NCBI GenBank assembly: GCA_023957155.1
Contig: JAMLHK010000004.1
Span: 1 to 64,000 of the forward strand
Direction: 5' to 3'
Source of the DNA: Chitinophagaceae bacterium
GTDB lineage: Bacteria; Bacteroidota; Bacteroidia; Chitinophagales; Chitinophagaceae
DNA length: 64,000 nt
Positions 28,201-34,836 of the stretch are shown here, in pieces (positions within the stretch are counted from its first letter, which is position 1; each line of letters begins with the position of its first letter). Below the pieces are notes generated by a model. It was not told the DNA's origin. It made no database searches and saw nothing but the letters and a program-made list of their open reading frames with translations. Made by a program: the position numbers and the translations under genes.

Positions 28201-28576
28201 TATGTAGCTCTCCTCCATGATATAACTGATACTCATTATCATATTTACTTCCCCACTCTCCTTTACCATGAAAGAAAATAAATAAAGGATATTTAGTATT
28301 TCCTGAAGGATCATAGTTTTTAGGCCATTTTAGCCTAAATGGTACTCCTTTATATATATACGCCTTAAATGAAGAAGTATTCCAACTGGTAAGCCGATTC
28401 GTCTTTACCCATTTGCCCACATTCCCAAACGAGGGTTCGGCAGGCGGATTGGCCGGATTATAAACCACAATCTGGTCTCCAGGATCAAAAACAGATTGTG
28501 CCCTGGTTGACATAGCTATTCCCACCATCAATAATGAGAAACATCCAACTACTAAATTGCGTACGAAAGGGTTCAT
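22256..28576 (-). CDS. Giant T9SS-exported multidomain protein with esterase-like domain, FN3, PA14 and malectin-like modules
   Basis: 2106 aa. Signal peptide (1-27). The N-terminal alpha/beta hydrolase (about 75-290) has FFHGKGEWGS, nucleophile Ser183 in DGLSGGG, Asp233 in QGALDQ and His265 in LGHGCW, like secreted esterases. Then Ig-like domains (about 295-455), six FN3-type repeats, two PA14-like modules (around 650-780 and 890-1020, e.g. FVFGTTSDDGSKLYL-type sequence), cadherin-like repeats and two malectin-like carbohydrate-binding domains. The last ~90 residues (from AYPNPFVDDVVLKL to TTIKILK) are a type A T9SS sorting tail. It is expected to pass SprA, encoded at 34837, and stay on the cell surface or be released. 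Probably degrades or binds polysaccharide; substrate unknown. Positions are approximate. Confidence 0.85.
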   Translation of the reverse strand: MNPFVRNLVVGCFSLLMVGIAMSTRAQSVFDPGDQIVVYNPANPPAEPSFGNVGKWVKTNRLTSWNTSSFKAYIYKGVPFRLKWPKNYDPSGNTKYPLFIFFHGKGEWGSKYDNEYQLYHGGELHKNAVDNGKYNGFLLYPQVTKSEGLWYNEERQFIMELVENFLIPQVYVDPFRISVDGLSGGGLSSWRFFESYPKLVAACLPISNASSSYNSLIVNNKFTPVWLFQGALDQNPKKETSQYLNGVAANAGANFTYTEYPDLGHGCWYSAWNEPDYFPYLNRANKANPWPLDGRTEFCYTGPNSIYTIIGVTPGFNKYEWRRNDTLLTGVGTFSNTLTVTDTGTYSCRILKGTIWSEWSPIPVKIKYKTITVPPAVKVSGLASKVLPAPDGKTTVNLEVPADYANYKWEKTGDTTTLSWNSVVSGVGVGSYRVKVTEKFGCSSTFSNPFTVISANGPNKPDPATNLIAIPLSYTSMKLNWSSNPGSPYPQTHFEIYQATQSGGPYQFISLIDGNVYSFVKEGLTPGIKYYYVVRAVNNTAAAPVSNEASATTQKDIQPPTAPGNLQVIGSTRNYISLAWDESTDDIGLAHYEIYINGVKSYVTSETEYTVYGLNYGSSYNFTVKAVDIAGNKSAPSNQVTAQPLNKGLTFKHYIGTWDNLPDFNTLTPISTGVVPNVTLSNASQAENYAFLWEGYIRIPSEGNYVFGTTSDDGSKLYLAPYSYTASALINNDGLHGSQTVNNSLNPIHLSAGIYPIAITFFQKGGGADMSISWRKTGSGGWSTAPIPDSAFVDPPSPPAGAVPAKPSNLTATAVSFKRINLTWTDNSNNEKSFELYRSTDPLGNFVTIGLLPANTTTFADTLVAPATTYYYKVRAINQYGESDFDKAGPGVDYAYYEKTGMEVVPDFNTMTPLKTGRVNTFGLGMQMRQDNFALKFEGYINIITEGDYIFYLNSDDGSRLYIDDNLVVNYDGLHGAAGDVAALVPIHLSAGPHSIRVTFFEATGNEVLIVKYEGPGVTKKEIPANVLGDVLANATTMAAPPAPAAPGSLTAVGISNSAIKVAWTNHAIDANNIELYRSYNGNEDYVLLAVLPASTTSYNDVDLYPSSLFYYKVRAAGEGGKSGYSNEDHARTLGVVPSVVPIENVYMRYDTQLQLKVEATSGSPVAIDLQANNLPSFATFNQTENGKGVIIFDPSVSDAGVYNNIVITAANPQGDMNTTQFSLTVNDNYLPHINQIPNATVAEKASLQINLSATDQDAGDQLVWSYSGLPGFATVSSSNRTATLTFNPQYGNEGEYRIKAHVNDGHNGKDTASFILKVTHTDVANPNDGTVPVNPQNLTGIFVNSLNGVKLTWTNMAYNALRNEIYRSNYMTGGYVLLNPGANNKDDTSYVDLTVTGNKIFYYMVRAVNANGGSNSLIVKTTTPNRAPVVSAQDIYVKSGNVVDINVTATDDPGDVITLKASNLPSFATFTDNGNGNGIIHLAPTGSHIGTYNGITLTASDNYGSTSSKTIKLIVTDKYITSVFVNFNNKNYPISFMPWNSFDAAQVGGTQVKENTKISNLKDETGEVTTMSVQLLESWPQHYTGLVTGNNSGIYPDSIMMSGYYFYVQDLVPQKTIRIAGLNGSKKYNLIFFGNRGAYSPPQTTYFTAGGQTVSLNATDNTSSVVQINSIASTGGIIDVVIKGDTKKYAVINAMVIQEYDNTIILPPYNLNMVKSTKNSISLSWKSNTAGLTTFEIWRSDTPNGTYIKLADNISGNVFTDTGLPSGTVYYYKVRAVSDNNYSDYSDYVHAATILYSINLNFNDAASTAQSAPWNNTNALLTDGYTLPNLLNEYNQYTGISMTVLENFSGFNDSWGLSTGNNSGAVPDIVMQRQYYVNFVETARIRISGLNQSSKYNFVFFASSTDFGRGMVTEYVINNKSVQLDAKNNTSNTVQLNDIEPDATGSVEISLYGTIAGGFGLLSNLTIQAVPSIESGNYSNRLQSGLNIRSNQLNNTAALNNGNATVGIDEKAKVESSSILATAYPNPFVDDVVLKLYLNNKANKLAVLLKDISGRSIYSTEFKGVPAGESEHILRLKGRYLSPGIYWLQVADPFNGESTTIKILK

Positions 28577-29334
28577 AAAGTTTTTTTTCAGTAACGGTAA
28601 TAGAGGTTCCAGGGAGGAGATTGGGATTAGAAAAAGCAGACTTGCCTTAATGATGTAAATAAATTCTTCCTGATCTTTTACAAATTGTTTACGAAAAAAA
28701 GCTTCAGGAGGTTTGTCAAAAGACGATTGGAGAAAAGATTGATGTCAAAGCACAGCCTTTGCTGCATCAAATAGGGAATGCAAGGTATAAAAGTATTTTT
28801 GATTTTACAATGTATACCCCCAGGAAATTTGCCATATTGAACGAGATACCAGTATTTATCCCGTTATTTATCATTTATCAATCACATTCTGCTATGTAAA
28901 ACTGTCACTTTTGAATAAAAAATAATTCATATATAACAAACATAACGGCTATGTTTATTATAAAAAAACTTTAGCTTTCCCAATAAGCTGCGGATGTTAT
29001 TTCCAGGGCATAATTGTATATATAGCCAAAAGGAATTTGAAACTGCCGATTGTCTTGAAAATAGAATAAAAACCTCTGTGGAAAGATGCAGGGTAGCAAT
29101 ACTTATTGTACAGACCACAGGTTCCACCTGACAGGCACAACCACACTGACCAGGTAACCTTCTTTTCACACTTCGAAAACACAAAAAAGAAAACCTGCTT
29201 TATTTCTGGCACGAAATGTGAATCATTTTTGATCAATATAAAATTTTAGCCTCCCGAGGTAAAAAAGTGCAGGAATGGTACAACATCCGGACAAACACGC
29301 CGTTTACATTGTCCAAATACCAATTCTTAGCAAT
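28577..29334. other. Gene-poor stretch upstream of the giant gene
   Basis: About 760 bp. The two overlapping minus-strand frames between 28927 and 29236 are Cys-rich, lack recognisable domains and overlap each other, so I see no gene. The leader and promoter of the giant gene must lie near 28577-28700, but no clean TAnnTTTG box was identified on that strand. Confidence 0.4.
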
Positions 29335-29418
29335 ATGAAAAACGCAGATAAATTTTTCTTCGCCTTTATAGCTGTCAGTTATTTTATACTTTACGGAGTT
29401 ATGGCGATGCTGAGCTGA
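29335..29418 (+). CDS. Possible 27-aa membrane microprotein
   Basis: ATG 29335 opens MKNADKFFFAFIAVSYFILY, then GVMAMLS and TGA at 29416-29418. A single transmembrane helix with a short charged N-terminus. No strong ribosome site; a run such as this could be chance, but the hydrophobic pattern is clean. Family unknown. Confidence 0.35.
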   Translation: MKNADKFFFAFIAVSYFILYGVMAMLS

Positions 29419-29504
29419 CCCTGCTTACTTATTACCTCTACGTTTAATTGCGTTTTACTGGCTATAAATTTGAAGTTTTTCTTAATTATTGTAAACTCTT
29501 TTTT

Positions 29505-29971
29505 ATGAAGAACAGTTTCTTGTTTGGAAAGTATGTATTGATTTTCCTGTTTTTCTCTGCTTTTGCAGGGATTTCCTGCAAAAAAGATAAGACCGAGGAC
29601 GAAAAGGTGCCAACCAAAAAAGAGTTACTGGCTAATAAATGGAAAGTTTCGAATATAGAGGACGCAAGTGGAAACAGTTATATTGACCTTCCTATTGACC
29701 AGATACAATGTTTAAAAGATAATACTTTTACGCTCCGGGCCGATAATTCCTACACTATTGACGAAGGGGCTGTAGTATGTGATCCCTCCACTGCTGAATC
29801 AGGTACATGGAGTCTGACTAATAGTGATACTAAAATTGAGTTTACCCGTACAACCGATACCCATTAGTTGTAACGCTCATTACGGTTAATGCCACTACAT
29901 TGAAGATATCTTATGAGCTGACTAATATTCCGCTCCCCGGTACATATACGGTAACCCTGCAAAAGCAATAG
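29505..29971 (+). pseudogene. Lipocalin-like lipoprotein gene with a frameshift
   Basis: From ATG 29505 (MKNSFLFGKYVLIFLFF) a lipobox FAGISC leads to a small lipocalin-like domain (KELLANKWKVSNIED, SYTIDEGAVVC, ESGTWSLTNSDTKIEFTRT). The frame stops at 29865-29867, but a shift by one or two bases near 29857 reopens it as LVVTLITVNATTLKISYEL, then PLPGTYTVTLQKQ to TAG 29969-29971, the expected C-terminal strands. It is thus probably a frameshifted gene, or a sequencing error. The family is of small secreted barrels of unknown ligand. Confidence 0.65.
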
Positions 29972-29979
29972 GAAAGAAA

Positions 29980-30609
29980 CTAAACAAGTAACACCGGGGT
30001 TACCTCATATACCGGGCTGAATAAATATATTTTACCCGTTTTTATTTCCAGGCACCTGATCCGCTTCCGGAGTTGACCGCCCCGTTTAAATATTCTGCCA
30101 TCATCGGTTTGAAATACCCCATTGACATCAATTTCCTCTACCAACCTTTTATCATCTCTATTCCGGTCATATTTCCTCAGCACTCTTATTAAACCGTCTT
30201 CAGCACAACTTCCGGCCGCAGGACTTTGCATCGTTTTTTTTATTTCATTAGCGATATCATCCGGAAAAAGATTAAGTAATAAAAATTTTTGCAGGATTTC
30301 TCCATATACCAACTTCCATTCTTTTCCATGCGAAGCAATACGATTGCCATATTGCTCAAAAGCGATAAGATGTGCCAGTTCATGTAATAAAGTAACCAAA
30401 AATGCAAACACATTGAGATTGCCATTTACACTAATGCGATGATTCTTACCATGAACTGCAAACCGGTAATCCCCCAAAACGCTTTTCCTTTCTTTGGTGA
30501 TGGTAAGATGCACTTTATAATGCTGAAGATATTCCATCACCGTGTGATAAGCGCCGGCAGGTAAATAGGAATTTAAAGTGTCAAGGGGGGCTTCGTGTTT
30601 CTTACGCAT
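29980..30609 (-). CDS. SprT-like metalloprotease-domain protein
   Basis: 209 aa. The zinc-site motif HELAH is at about residues 76-80 (VTLLHELAHLIAFEQYG), followed by ASHGKEWK with the third His, as in SprT/Spartan-like proteases. The C-terminal half is basic and lacks the usual zinc ribbon of SprT. Members in eukaryotes cleave DNA-protein crosslinks; the bacterial role is less clear. Start at 30609 overlaps the stop of the upstream gene by 8 bp, so the two are co-translated. Confidence 0.85.
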   Translation of the reverse strand: MRKKHEAPLDTLNSYLPAGAYHTVMEYLQHYKVHLTITKERKSVLGDYRFAVHGKNHRISVNGNLNVFAFLVTLLHELAHLIAFEQYGNRIASHGKEWKLVYGEILQKFLLLNLFPDDIANEIKKTMQSPAAGSCAEDGLIRVLRKYDRNRDDKRLVEEIDVNGVFQTDDGRIFKRGGQLRKRIRCLEIKTGKIYLFSPVYEVTPVLLV

Positions 30610-30991
30610 TTTTTTGCTTACCTACTTTGAGCAACATACTTACCTCAATAAAAGTATATACCATGTAAAACACCATACAGGCAATTACCGATATCTTATT
30701 GACCTTCGCGGCTGTTTTTGCATATATTAAAGCCACCGCTGCTACCAGTATGAGCTTTACCAGGAAAGAAATATAAAAATAGCGAACGATCAGCTGTGGC
30801 GAAGTAGATTTTACCGCTTTCAACTGGATCAGAAACGAAAGCACACTCAAGCCGAATAAAAACACATTGCCCCAAATTAATACGTTCATATTGAATCCAT
30901 ACTGCCAGAGCAGTTTTTGAAAAAGCACAAACAGCCCGTTCAGTACCAGAAAAAGAAAAACAGCAGGCAGGAAGAACTTTAAACCATTCAT
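30602..30991 (-). CDS. Four-helix membrane protein of unknown function
   Basis: 129 aa from ATG 30991 (MNGLKFFLPAVFLFLVL). A longer start (31072) is possible but its 27 extra residues look non-coding. Four hydrophobic helices (about 6-26, 37-56, 70-89, 98-118) make a compact membrane protein. No motif is recognised. It is coupled to the SprT-like gene by an 8-bp overlap. Confidence 0.65.
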   Translation of the reverse strand: MNGLKFFLPAVFLFLVLNGLFVLFQKLLWQYGFNMNVLIWGNVFLFGLSVLSFLIQLKAVKSTSPQLIVRYFYISFLVKLILVAAVALIYAKTAAKVNKISVIACMVFYMVYTFIEVSMLLKVGKQKNA

Positions 30992-31175
30992 ACTATAATA
31001 TTCAAAATACAAATTTACAACAACCGGCAGGGAAGGCCAACTTACAGTAATAGCTTCCAACTGCCCTACCAAATAAATCAGCCTAATACATAATTATAAA
31101 TATTCATGTATAACATTATTTAATATCAATAGCTAACAATCTATCAAAATCATTTGTACCCCCTCTTTTTTATCA

Positions 31176-31207
31176 TTGTATTATTTCACCCAATTTCACT
31201 ACCTTTG
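31176..31207 (+). promoter_or_regulatory. Bacteroidota-type promoter of the DUF177-rpmF-plsX operon
   Basis: TTG at 31176-31178 and an exact TAnnTTTG match (TACCTTTG, 31200-31207), spaced by 21 bp. The first gene begins at 31228, 20 bp later. Confidence 0.65.
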
Positions 31208-31227
31208 CAAGCCTTAAAACAAAAAGC

Positions 31228-31767
31228 ATGGCAAACCGGCATGAATATGAGATTGCTTTTGTAGGGCTTAAGCCGGGTAAACATGAATATGTTTATGATA
31301 TTGATGACAAGTTCTTTGCAGATTACCAACCTCAGGATTTTACAGACGCACAGGTAACCGTAAAGCTAACCCTGGATAAAAAAAGCTCTTTTCTCATGCT
31401 CAAATTTGAGATCGGAGGTGCCGTTACCCTGATATGCGACCTGTGTGGTAATACCCTGCAAAAGAATCTTTGGGATGAGTTTGAAGTATTGGTGAAAATG
31501 GTTGATAACCCCGAAGAGATGAATGATACCGAAGAAGATCCTGACGTATATTATATATCCCGAACAGAAAGTCATATTAATATCGCCGGCTGGATGTATG
31601 AATTTATTAACCTGAGTATTCCATTGCAACGAACATGTGGTGAAAATCCGGATGGCAGTTCAAAATGCAACCAGGAAGCGCTGGACATGCTCAGGAAGCT
31701 CAACGAACACCATATAGAAAATGGGAACCCGATCTGGAAAGATCTGGACAAATTCAGAAACAATTAA
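31228..31767 (+). CDS. DUF177 (YceD-like) protein
   Basis: 179 aa, cytoplasmic. Mid-protein CDLCGNTLQ pairs with a second Cys segment (RTCGENPDGSSKC), and SIPLQRTC is the usual end-motif; this matches YceD, a protein of unclear function linked to 23S rRNA. It sits 11 bp before rpmF, the conserved order found across bacteria, and is followed by plsX. Normal length for Bacteroidota. Function is known only by association with ribosome and membrane lipid genes. Confidence 0.88.
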   Translation: MANRHEYEIAFVGLKPGKHEYVYDIDDKFFADYQPQDFTDAQVTVKLTLDKKSSFLMLKFEIGGAVTLICDLCGNTLQKNLWDEFEVLVKMVDNPEEMNDTEEDPDVYYISRTESHINIAGWMYEFINLSIPLQRTCGENPDGSSKCNQEALDMLRKLNEHHIENGNPIWKDLDKFRNN

Positions 31768-31778
31768 AATTTAGTGTT

Positions 31779-31970
31779 ATGCCCAATCCAAAACGCAGAC
31801 ACTCTCAGCAACGCAGTGCAAAAAGAAGGACACATTATAAAGCTGAGACCGTGACGTTAAGTAAAGACAATGCTACCGGTGAATCGCATGTACGCCACCG
31901 TGCACATGTGAGTGAAGGAAAGCTTTACTACAAAGGGAAAGTCGTTCTCGAAAAATCCCCGATTCAATAG
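31779..31970 (+). CDS. rpmF: 50S ribosomal protein L32
   Basis: 63 aa from ATG 31779 (MPNPKRRHSQQRSAKRRTHY), the family start; a longer frame overlapping the previous gene is not used. Basic, with the L32 landmarks HVRHRAHV and KGKVVLEK. The zinc-binding Cys pairs of many L32 proteins are absent, as in other C-minus forms. Structural protein of the large subunit. Second gene of the DUF177-rpmF-plsX operon. Confidence 0.97.
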   Translation: MPNPKRRHSQQRSAKRRTHYKAETVTLSKDNATGESHVRHRAHVSEGKLYYKGKVVLEKSPIQ

Positions 31971-32067
31971 CGTCTTCTTTCCTTTTTAATATGTTTCCCA
32001 ATTCCGGATAAATAATATTATTTGGATTTGGGATTTGTATTTTTCATATTTTCTTCAAATTTGCTGC

Positions 32068-33012
32068 ATGAATATCGCTTTAGATATGATGGGTGGCGAC
32101 TTCGCACCGGATGAAGCCGTTAAAGGGGCAATGGCATACCTATCCGAAGCATCTGATCCGGCTCACCTTCTTCTAATAGGAGATGAAACCCGGGTTCAGG
32201 CTCTTATACAGCAATACCCGCTGAAGCCAGGTTATTTTACCATCATTCATGCTTCGCAGGTAATTGATATGCACGAGCACCCCACTAAAGCGTTAAAAGA
32301 GAAGCAGCACTCCTCCATAGCGATAGGCTTTCATTTATTAGCTACCGGTAAAGCGGATGCTTTCATCAGTGCAGGCAATACCGGCGCTATGCTGGTGGGG
32401 GCATTATACAGCATTAAACCCATAGAGGGAATAAGCCGCCCTACTATCGGCGCATACATGCCACGCGAAAACGGGAAGCTTGGATTGCTATTAGATGCCG
32501 GTATCAACGCAGACTGTAAACCGGAGAATTTAAATCAGTTTGCCATCCTCGGTTCCCTGTTTGTCAAGCATGTATGGAATATTGATAATCCTTCCGTAGC
32601 CTTATTGAATATTGGTGAAGAGGAAGGCAAGGGAAATCTGCTTGCACAGGCTACCTTTCCGTTGCTTAAACAGAATGAACTGATCCATTTCATTGGAAAT
32701 ATTGAAGGACGTGATATATTCCTGGATAAAGCAGATGTTATTGTTTGCGAAGGATTTACCGGTAATATAATCCTAAAAATGGCAGAAAGTATATTCGATA
32801 TTATCAAACGACGCAATATTCATGATAGCTATTTTGACCGTTTTGAATTTGAGCAATACGGTGGCGTTCCCGTTTTAGGAGTTAATAAACCTGTCATTAT
32901 CGGACACGGGATTTCACATGGTCCATCATTTAAGAACATGATATTGCTCGCTATAAAAATAATCGAAACAGAGCTGATAGAGAAGATAAGAAAGAGCTTC
33001 AAGGCTCAATAA
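32068..33012 (+). CDS. plsX: Phosphate acyltransferase PlsX
   Basis: 314 aa from ATG 32068 (MNIALDMMGGDFAPDEAVKG), the invariant family start; the upstream 11-codon extension is dropped. Landmarks: LDMMGGD, MHEHPTKALKEKQ, AFISAGNTGAMLVGA, LLDAGINADCKPENL, CEGFTGNIILK and GHGISHGPSFKNM. Makes acyl-phosphate from acyl-ACP for phospholipid synthesis, with PlsY as partner elsewhere. fabH lies beyond on the other strand, a change from the usual plsX-fabH operon. Confidence 0.97.
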   Translation: MNIALDMMGGDFAPDEAVKGAMAYLSEASDPAHLLLIGDETRVQALIQQYPLKPGYFTIIHASQVIDMHEHPTKALKEKQHSSIAIGFHLLATGKADAFISAGNTGAMLVGALYSIKPIEGISRPTIGAYMPRENGKLGLLLDAGINADCKPENLNQFAILGSLFVKHVWNIDNPSVALLNIGEEEGKGNLLAQATFPLLKQNELIHFIGNIEGRDIFLDKADVIVCEGFTGNIILKMAESIFDIIKRRNIHDSYFDRFEFEQYGGVPVLGVNKPVIIGHGISHGPSFKNMILLAIKIIETELIEKIRKSFKAQ

Positions 33013-33039
33013 CAACCCCCACCCGGATATATTCCCCGA

Positions 33040-34032
33040 TTAATAAGCCCATTTAATTAGCGTGGAGCCCCAGGTAAATCCACCACCAAAAGCTGCTAAA
33101 ACAATATTATCGCCTTTTTTTAACTGACCCCCCCATTCCCATAAACAAAGCGGAATTGTACCGGCTGTTGTATTGCCGAATTTTTGAATGTTCAGCATTA
33201 CTTTTTCATGTGGAAGTCCCATGCGATTGGCTGTTGCATCAATAATACGCTTATTGGCCTGATGTGGTACCAGCCAGGCTATTTCTTCGGCGCTGAGATT
33301 ATTGCGTTGCATTAATTCATAGCTCACGTCTGCCATCTCTCTCACCGCATGTTTAAATACAGGCTGCCCTTCCTGGTATATGTAATGCTCTTTATTGGTA
33401 ACCGTTTCTATAGATGCAGGTCTAACAGATCCCCCTGCTTTCATGTGTAAATGCTGTCCCCCTGACCCGTCACTTCTCAAAATGCTATCTAATACACCAT
33501 ACCCTTCCGCAGACGGCTCTAATAATACCGCTCCGGCACCATCGCCAAAAATAATACAGGTGGTACGATCGCTATAATCAACAATTGCACTCATCTTATC
33601 ACCACCGGCTACAACTACTTTTTTGTATCGCCCGCTCTCAATCAGCGCAGCCCCGGTTGTTAACGCATATAAAAAGCCGGAGCATGCCGCAGCAAGATCA
33701 AATCCCCACGCATTCACCGCACCCAGTTTATGGCAGGCATTATTTGCCGTAGACGGGAAAATCGTATCAGGAGTAACCGTGGCTACAATTAAGCAATCTA
33801 TCTCTTCGGCTCCCATATTCTTCTTATCTAAAATCTTCTGCACAGCCGGTACAACCATATCTGATGTTCCAAGATCCTTTCCCTTCAGTATCCGCCTCTC
33901 CGTTATTCCCGTCCGGGTCCGTATCCACTCGTCATTGGTATCCACCATTTTCTCCAGCTCTGCATTTGTCAAACGATATTCCGGTACATACCCGCCAACA
34001 GCAGTGATAGCGGCAGTAATTTTTGGACTCAT
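33040..34032 (-). CDS. fabH: 3-oxoacyl-ACP synthase III (FabH)
   Basis: 330 aa from ATG 34032 ([19 protein letters not shown]); an upstream extension to 34188 is discarded. Condenses acyl-CoA with malonyl-ACP to start fatty acid synthesis. The triad is complete: Cys117 in DLAAACSGF, His257 in LVPHQANKR, Asn287 in KFGNTTAG. The C-terminus [16 protein letters not shown] is typical. Convergent to plsX with only 27 bp between stops and no clear terminator. A perfect 12-bp inverted repeat lies just before the start codon. Confidence 0.97.
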   Translation of the reverse strand: MSPKITAAITAVGGYVPEYRLTNAELEKMVDTNDEWIRTRTGITERRILKGKDLGTSDMVVPAVQKILDKKNMGAEEIDCLIVATVTPDTIFPSTANNACHKLGAVNAWGFDLAAACSGFLYALTTGAALIESGRYKKVVVAGGDKMSAIVDYSDRTTCIIFGDGAGAVLLEPSAEGYGVLDSILRSDGSGGQHLHMKAGGSVRPASIETVTNKEHYIYQEGQPVFKHAVREMADVSYELMQRNNLSAEEIAWLVPHQANKRIIDATANRMGLPHEKVMLNIQKFGNTTAGTIPLCLWEWGGQLKKGDNIVLAAFGGGFTWGSTLIKWAY

Positions 34033-34071
34033 ATAATTGTATTTCAAAATTGGGCACGAAAATACAATTAT
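34033..34071. promoter_or_regulatory. Perfect 12-bp inverted repeat at the fabH start
   Basis: ATAATTGTATTT (34033-34044) and AAATACAATTAT (34060-34071) are exact reverse complements with 15 bp between them, starting one base before the fabH start codon. Candidate operator of a dimeric regulator or a leader hairpin hiding the ribosome site. Confidence 0.5.
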
Positions 34072-34193
34072 CGCAATAAACCATCTCTTCGAATAATTCT
34101 TTTTCCCTATTAAACGCTTTGAATTTCCGGCCCAAAAATTGAGCATCAGCACCCGGAAATCCGATAAGTCTCCTTTCTGCAAATACAAACCTT

Positions 34194-34201
34194 TATCTTT
34201 G
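34194..34201 (+). promoter_or_regulatory. -7 box (TATCTTTG) before ruvA
   Basis: Exact TAnnTTTG match, 17 bp before ATG 34219. No clear -33 TTG; TTTCTG about 20 bp upstream is a weak candidate. Confidence 0.5.
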
Positions 34202-34218
34202 CCCCCTTAAAATGTAAG

Positions 34219-34803
34219 ATGATAGCTTTTGTAACCGGCAAGTTTGTGTATAAATCTCCCGCTATAGTACATGTTGACGTTAACGGGATAGGCTATGAAG
34301 TGCAGATAAGTCTTAATACCTATTCAAAAATACAATCCTTAGAGCACGGTTCATTGTATACCTGGCTTCATATAAAAGAAGATGCCCATACATTGTATGG
34401 ATTCTTCGATATAGCTGAAAAAAAGCTTTTTACCCAGCTCATCAGCGTAAATGGAGTGGGAACTTCAACAGCAAGAATGATGCTTTCTGCTATGCAGCCC
34501 GATGAACTGGCACAGGCAATCATGAAAGGGGATACATTCCGGCTGGAAAAAATAAAAGGGATAGGCAAAAAATCAGCAGAAAGGATTGTGCTTGAACTAA
34601 AAGATAAATTAGGCAGGCCGGGTACTGAAACCCCCGGTTCTGCATTAATATACAATACTTTGGAGCAGGATGCGTTAAATGCCCTGGTAGCACTTGGCAT
34701 CGTTCGCAACATAGCGGAAAATGCAATTAAAAAAGCTTCCGCATCCGCTCCCTCTTCTGAAAACCTGGAAACATTAATTAAAAACGCATTACAGTTTATT
34801 TGA
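34219..34803 (+). CDS. ruvA: Holliday junction branch migration protein RuvA
   Basis: 194 aa. Tetrameric junction-binding subunit of RuvAB. N-terminal OB fold (MIAFVTGKFVYKSPAIVHVD, then LYGFFDIAEKKLF), two helix-hairpin-helix motifs (ISVNGVGTSTARMML and KIKGIGKKSAERIVLELKD), and the C-terminal domain that touches RuvB (LNALVALGIVRNIAENAI). Normal length. Followed by sprA after 33 bp, an order often seen in Bacteroidota and probably one transcript. Confidence 0.96.
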   Translation: MIAFVTGKFVYKSPAIVHVDVNGIGYEVQISLNTYSKIQSLEHGSLYTWLHIKEDAHTLYGFFDIAEKKLFTQLISVNGVGTSTARMMLSAMQPDELAQAIMKGDTFRLEKIKGIGKKSAERIVLELKDKLGRPGTETPGSALIYNTLEQDALNALVALGIVRNIAENAIKKASASAPSSENLETLIKNALQFI

Positions 34804-34836
34804 GGAAAAATCTACCTATTAAACAAGAAGGGAAAA

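Noticed and set aside
22256-28576. CRISPR or other DNA repeat array
   Set aside because: The periodic similarity comes from FN3, PA14 and malectin-like protein modules in one open gene; no direct repeats with uniform spacers were seen anywhere in the window.
28927-29236. Two overlapping minus-strand frames
   Set aside because: They overlap in different frames, carry no motif and look like chance open frames in non-coding DNA.
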